Shown: positions 4,749-6,009 of the stretch, piece after piece
Layout: each line of letters opens with the position of its first letter
How positions within the stretch are numbered: position 1 is the stretch's first letter
Assembly: GCA_045635045.1 (NCBI GenBank)
Contig: JAZRBL010000065.1
Coordinates: 1-6,009 of the forward strand
Reading direction: 5' to 3'
Origin: Enterocola sp045635045
GTDB taxonomy: Bacteria; Bacteroidota; Bacteroidia; Bacteroidales; Paludibacteraceae
Length of the DNA stretch: 6,009 nucleotides
Notes under the pieces: model-generated
Told to the model about the DNA's origin: nothing
The model's input: only the letters and a program-made list of their open reading frames with translations
The model's database searches: none
Position numbers and translations under genes: made by a program

Positions 4749-6009
4749 CTACTTAGGCGCTACGGTTTTTAAAAACAATTCGTCCAATTGGCTGTCTTCC
4801 AAGAAAGAAGGAGCATCAATCATCACATCGCGACCCGAATTGTTTTTAGGGAATGCAATACAATCGCGAATGCTGTCCAACTCGGCAAATAGCGATACAT
4901 AGCGGTCTAGACCATACGCCAAACCACCGTGAGGAGGAGCACCGTAAGTAAACGCGTTCATCAAGAAGCCAAATTGTTCTTGTGCGCGCTCGGGAGTGAA
5001 TCCTAAAATAGCAAACATTTTTTGTTGCAAAGCGCTATCGTGAATACGAATAGAACCACCGCCTACTTCTACGCCGTTAATAACCATGTCGTATGCATTG
5101 GCGCGTACTTTGCCAGGATCGGTATCCAACAAAGGAATATCTTCTGGTTTGGGTGCAGTAAAGGGGTGGTGCATCGCATAGAAACGCTCAGTTTCGTCGT
5201 CCCATTCCAACAAGGGGAAATCGACCACCCATAGGCAAGAGTATTTGTCGGTAGGACGCAAGCCCAATTGACTACCCATTTCCAAACGCAATTCGCATAG
5301 TTGTTTGCGGGTTTTGTTAGCGTTATCGCCACTTAAAATCAAAATTAAGTCGCCGGGTTCAGCATTAAAGGCAGCTTTTACTTGTTGCAATACTTCTTGT
5401 GTATAGAATTTATCTACGCTCGATTTTACGTTGCCGTCAGCCTCGATACGAGCGTAAACCATGCCTTTAGCGCCAATTTGAGGACGTTTTACAAATTCGG
5501 TAAGTGCGTCCAATTGTTTGCGGGTGTAAGTAGCTGCACCTTTTGCGCAGATACCGCCCACGTAAGCAGCGTTGTCAAACACAGAGAAACCATGACCTTT
5601 TACAATGTCATCGATTTCTACAAATTTCATTTCGAAACGGGTGTCGGGTTTGTCGCTACCGTAATATTTCATGGCATCGTGCCAAGTAATGCGAGGCAAA
5701 TCGCCCAACTCAATGCCTTTGATGCTTTTGAATAGGTGTTTGCTTAAGCCTTCGAACATTTGAATAACATCTTCTTGTTCTACAAACGACATTTCGCAGT
5801 CAATTTGAGTAAACTCAGGTTGACGGTCGGCACGCAAGTCCTCGTCGCGGAAACATTTTACAATTTGGAAATAACGGTCAAAACCCGATACCATCAACAA
5901 TTGTTTAAAGGTTTGAGGGCTTTGAGGTAGGGCGTAAAACTGACCTGGATTCATACGTGAAGGTACCACAAAGTCGCGTGCACCCTCTGGGGTAGAACCA
6001 ATCAAAACA
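4749..6009 (-). CDS. aspS: Aspartyl-tRNA synthetase, C-terminal part (5' end beyond window)
   Basis: The enzyme charges tRNA-Asp with aspartate in the cytoplasm. The frame is open to the right edge; about 419 codons are visible of the roughly 585-590 usual for bacterial AspRS, so the N-terminal anticodon-binding OB fold and the true start are missing. Numbering from the visible IGSTPEGARDF segment, class II motif 2 is FRDEDLRADRQPEFTQ (52-67). The bacterial GAD insertion spans about 125-245. HHPFTAPKPED (279-289), GGSIRIHD (316-323) and motif 3 GLAYGLDR (361-368) follow, and the protein ends in LFLKTVAPK with TAG at 4749-4751. The GAD insert identifies the bacterial rather than archaeal type. 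Whether it is the discriminating form or also charges tRNA-Asn depends on residues outside the window. It is convergent with folE and shares the terminator between them. Confidence 0.97.
   Translation of the reverse strand, partial: VLIGSTPEGARDFVVPSRMNPGQFYALPQSPQTFKQLLMVSGFDRYFQIVKCFRDEDLRADRQPEFTQIDCEMSFVEQEDVIQMFEGLSKHLFKSIKGIELGDLPRITWHDAMKYYGSDKPDTRFEMKFVEIDDIVKGHGFSVFDNAAYVGGICAKGAATYTRKQLDALTEFVKRPQIGAKGMVYARIEADGNVKSSVDKFYTQEVLQQVKAAFNAEPGDLILILSGDNANKTRKQLCELRLEMGSQLGLRPTDKYSCLWVVDFPLLEWDDETERFYAMHHPFTAPKPEDIPLLDTDPGKVRANAYDMVINGVEVGGGSIRIHDSALQQKMFAILGFTPERAQEQFGFLMNAFTYGAPPHGGLAYGLDRYVSLFAELDSIRDCIAFPKNNSGRDVMIDAPSFLEDSQLDELFLKTVAPK

Overview
The window is about 6 kb of ordinary chromosomal DNA from a member of the Bacteroidota. 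Three things point there: gliding/type IX secretion genes gldE and gldD, promoter-like -7 elements of the Bacteroidota form TAnnTTTG (2614-2621 minus, 2731-2738 plus), and almost no Shine-Dalgarno sequences. The DNA is moderately AT-rich. I cannot assign a genus. No phage, transposon, CRISPR array or defence gene is visible.

Layout. At the left edge lies tRNA-Asp(GTC) on the minus strand (1-73; its discriminator base and 3' end are outside the window). Next comes a tight minus-strand operon transcribed right to left: gldE (1319-2587), gldD (751-1326) and a 4'-phosphopantetheinyl transferase (167-754), joined by overlaps of 8 and 4 bp. Divergent from it on the plus strand is queD (2794-3219), queE (3212-3994) and folE (4036-4629). 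This set converts GTP to 7-carboxy-7-deazaguanine, the front half of the queuosine precursor (preQ0/preQ1) pathway. A 12-bp hairpin terminator (4672-4707) separates folE from the convergent, truncated aspS (4749 to the right edge).

The most interesting element is the short queD leader. A good TTTG-N20-TAnnTTTG promoter should start transcription near 2745. Almost all of the roughly 50 nt before the queD ATG then looks like a class I preQ1 riboswitch: a 6-bp stem, a loop opening with UUC, a C just before the 3' stem strand, and an A-rich tail ending in ACUAGG. The pathway's end product would thus repress its own operon, probably at translation, because no terminator lies between aptamer and ATG. 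The loop can also pair with the queD start codon itself.

The second notable feature is a set of short tandem arrays with a 7-bp period. Their sequences differ but their design is the same, and they sit at 2677-2704, 3254-3281 and 4629-4663: next to the queD promoter, inside the 5' end of queE, and over the folE stop. The one in queE appears to have added about 45 residues to the N-terminus of an enzyme that otherwise has the normal family length.
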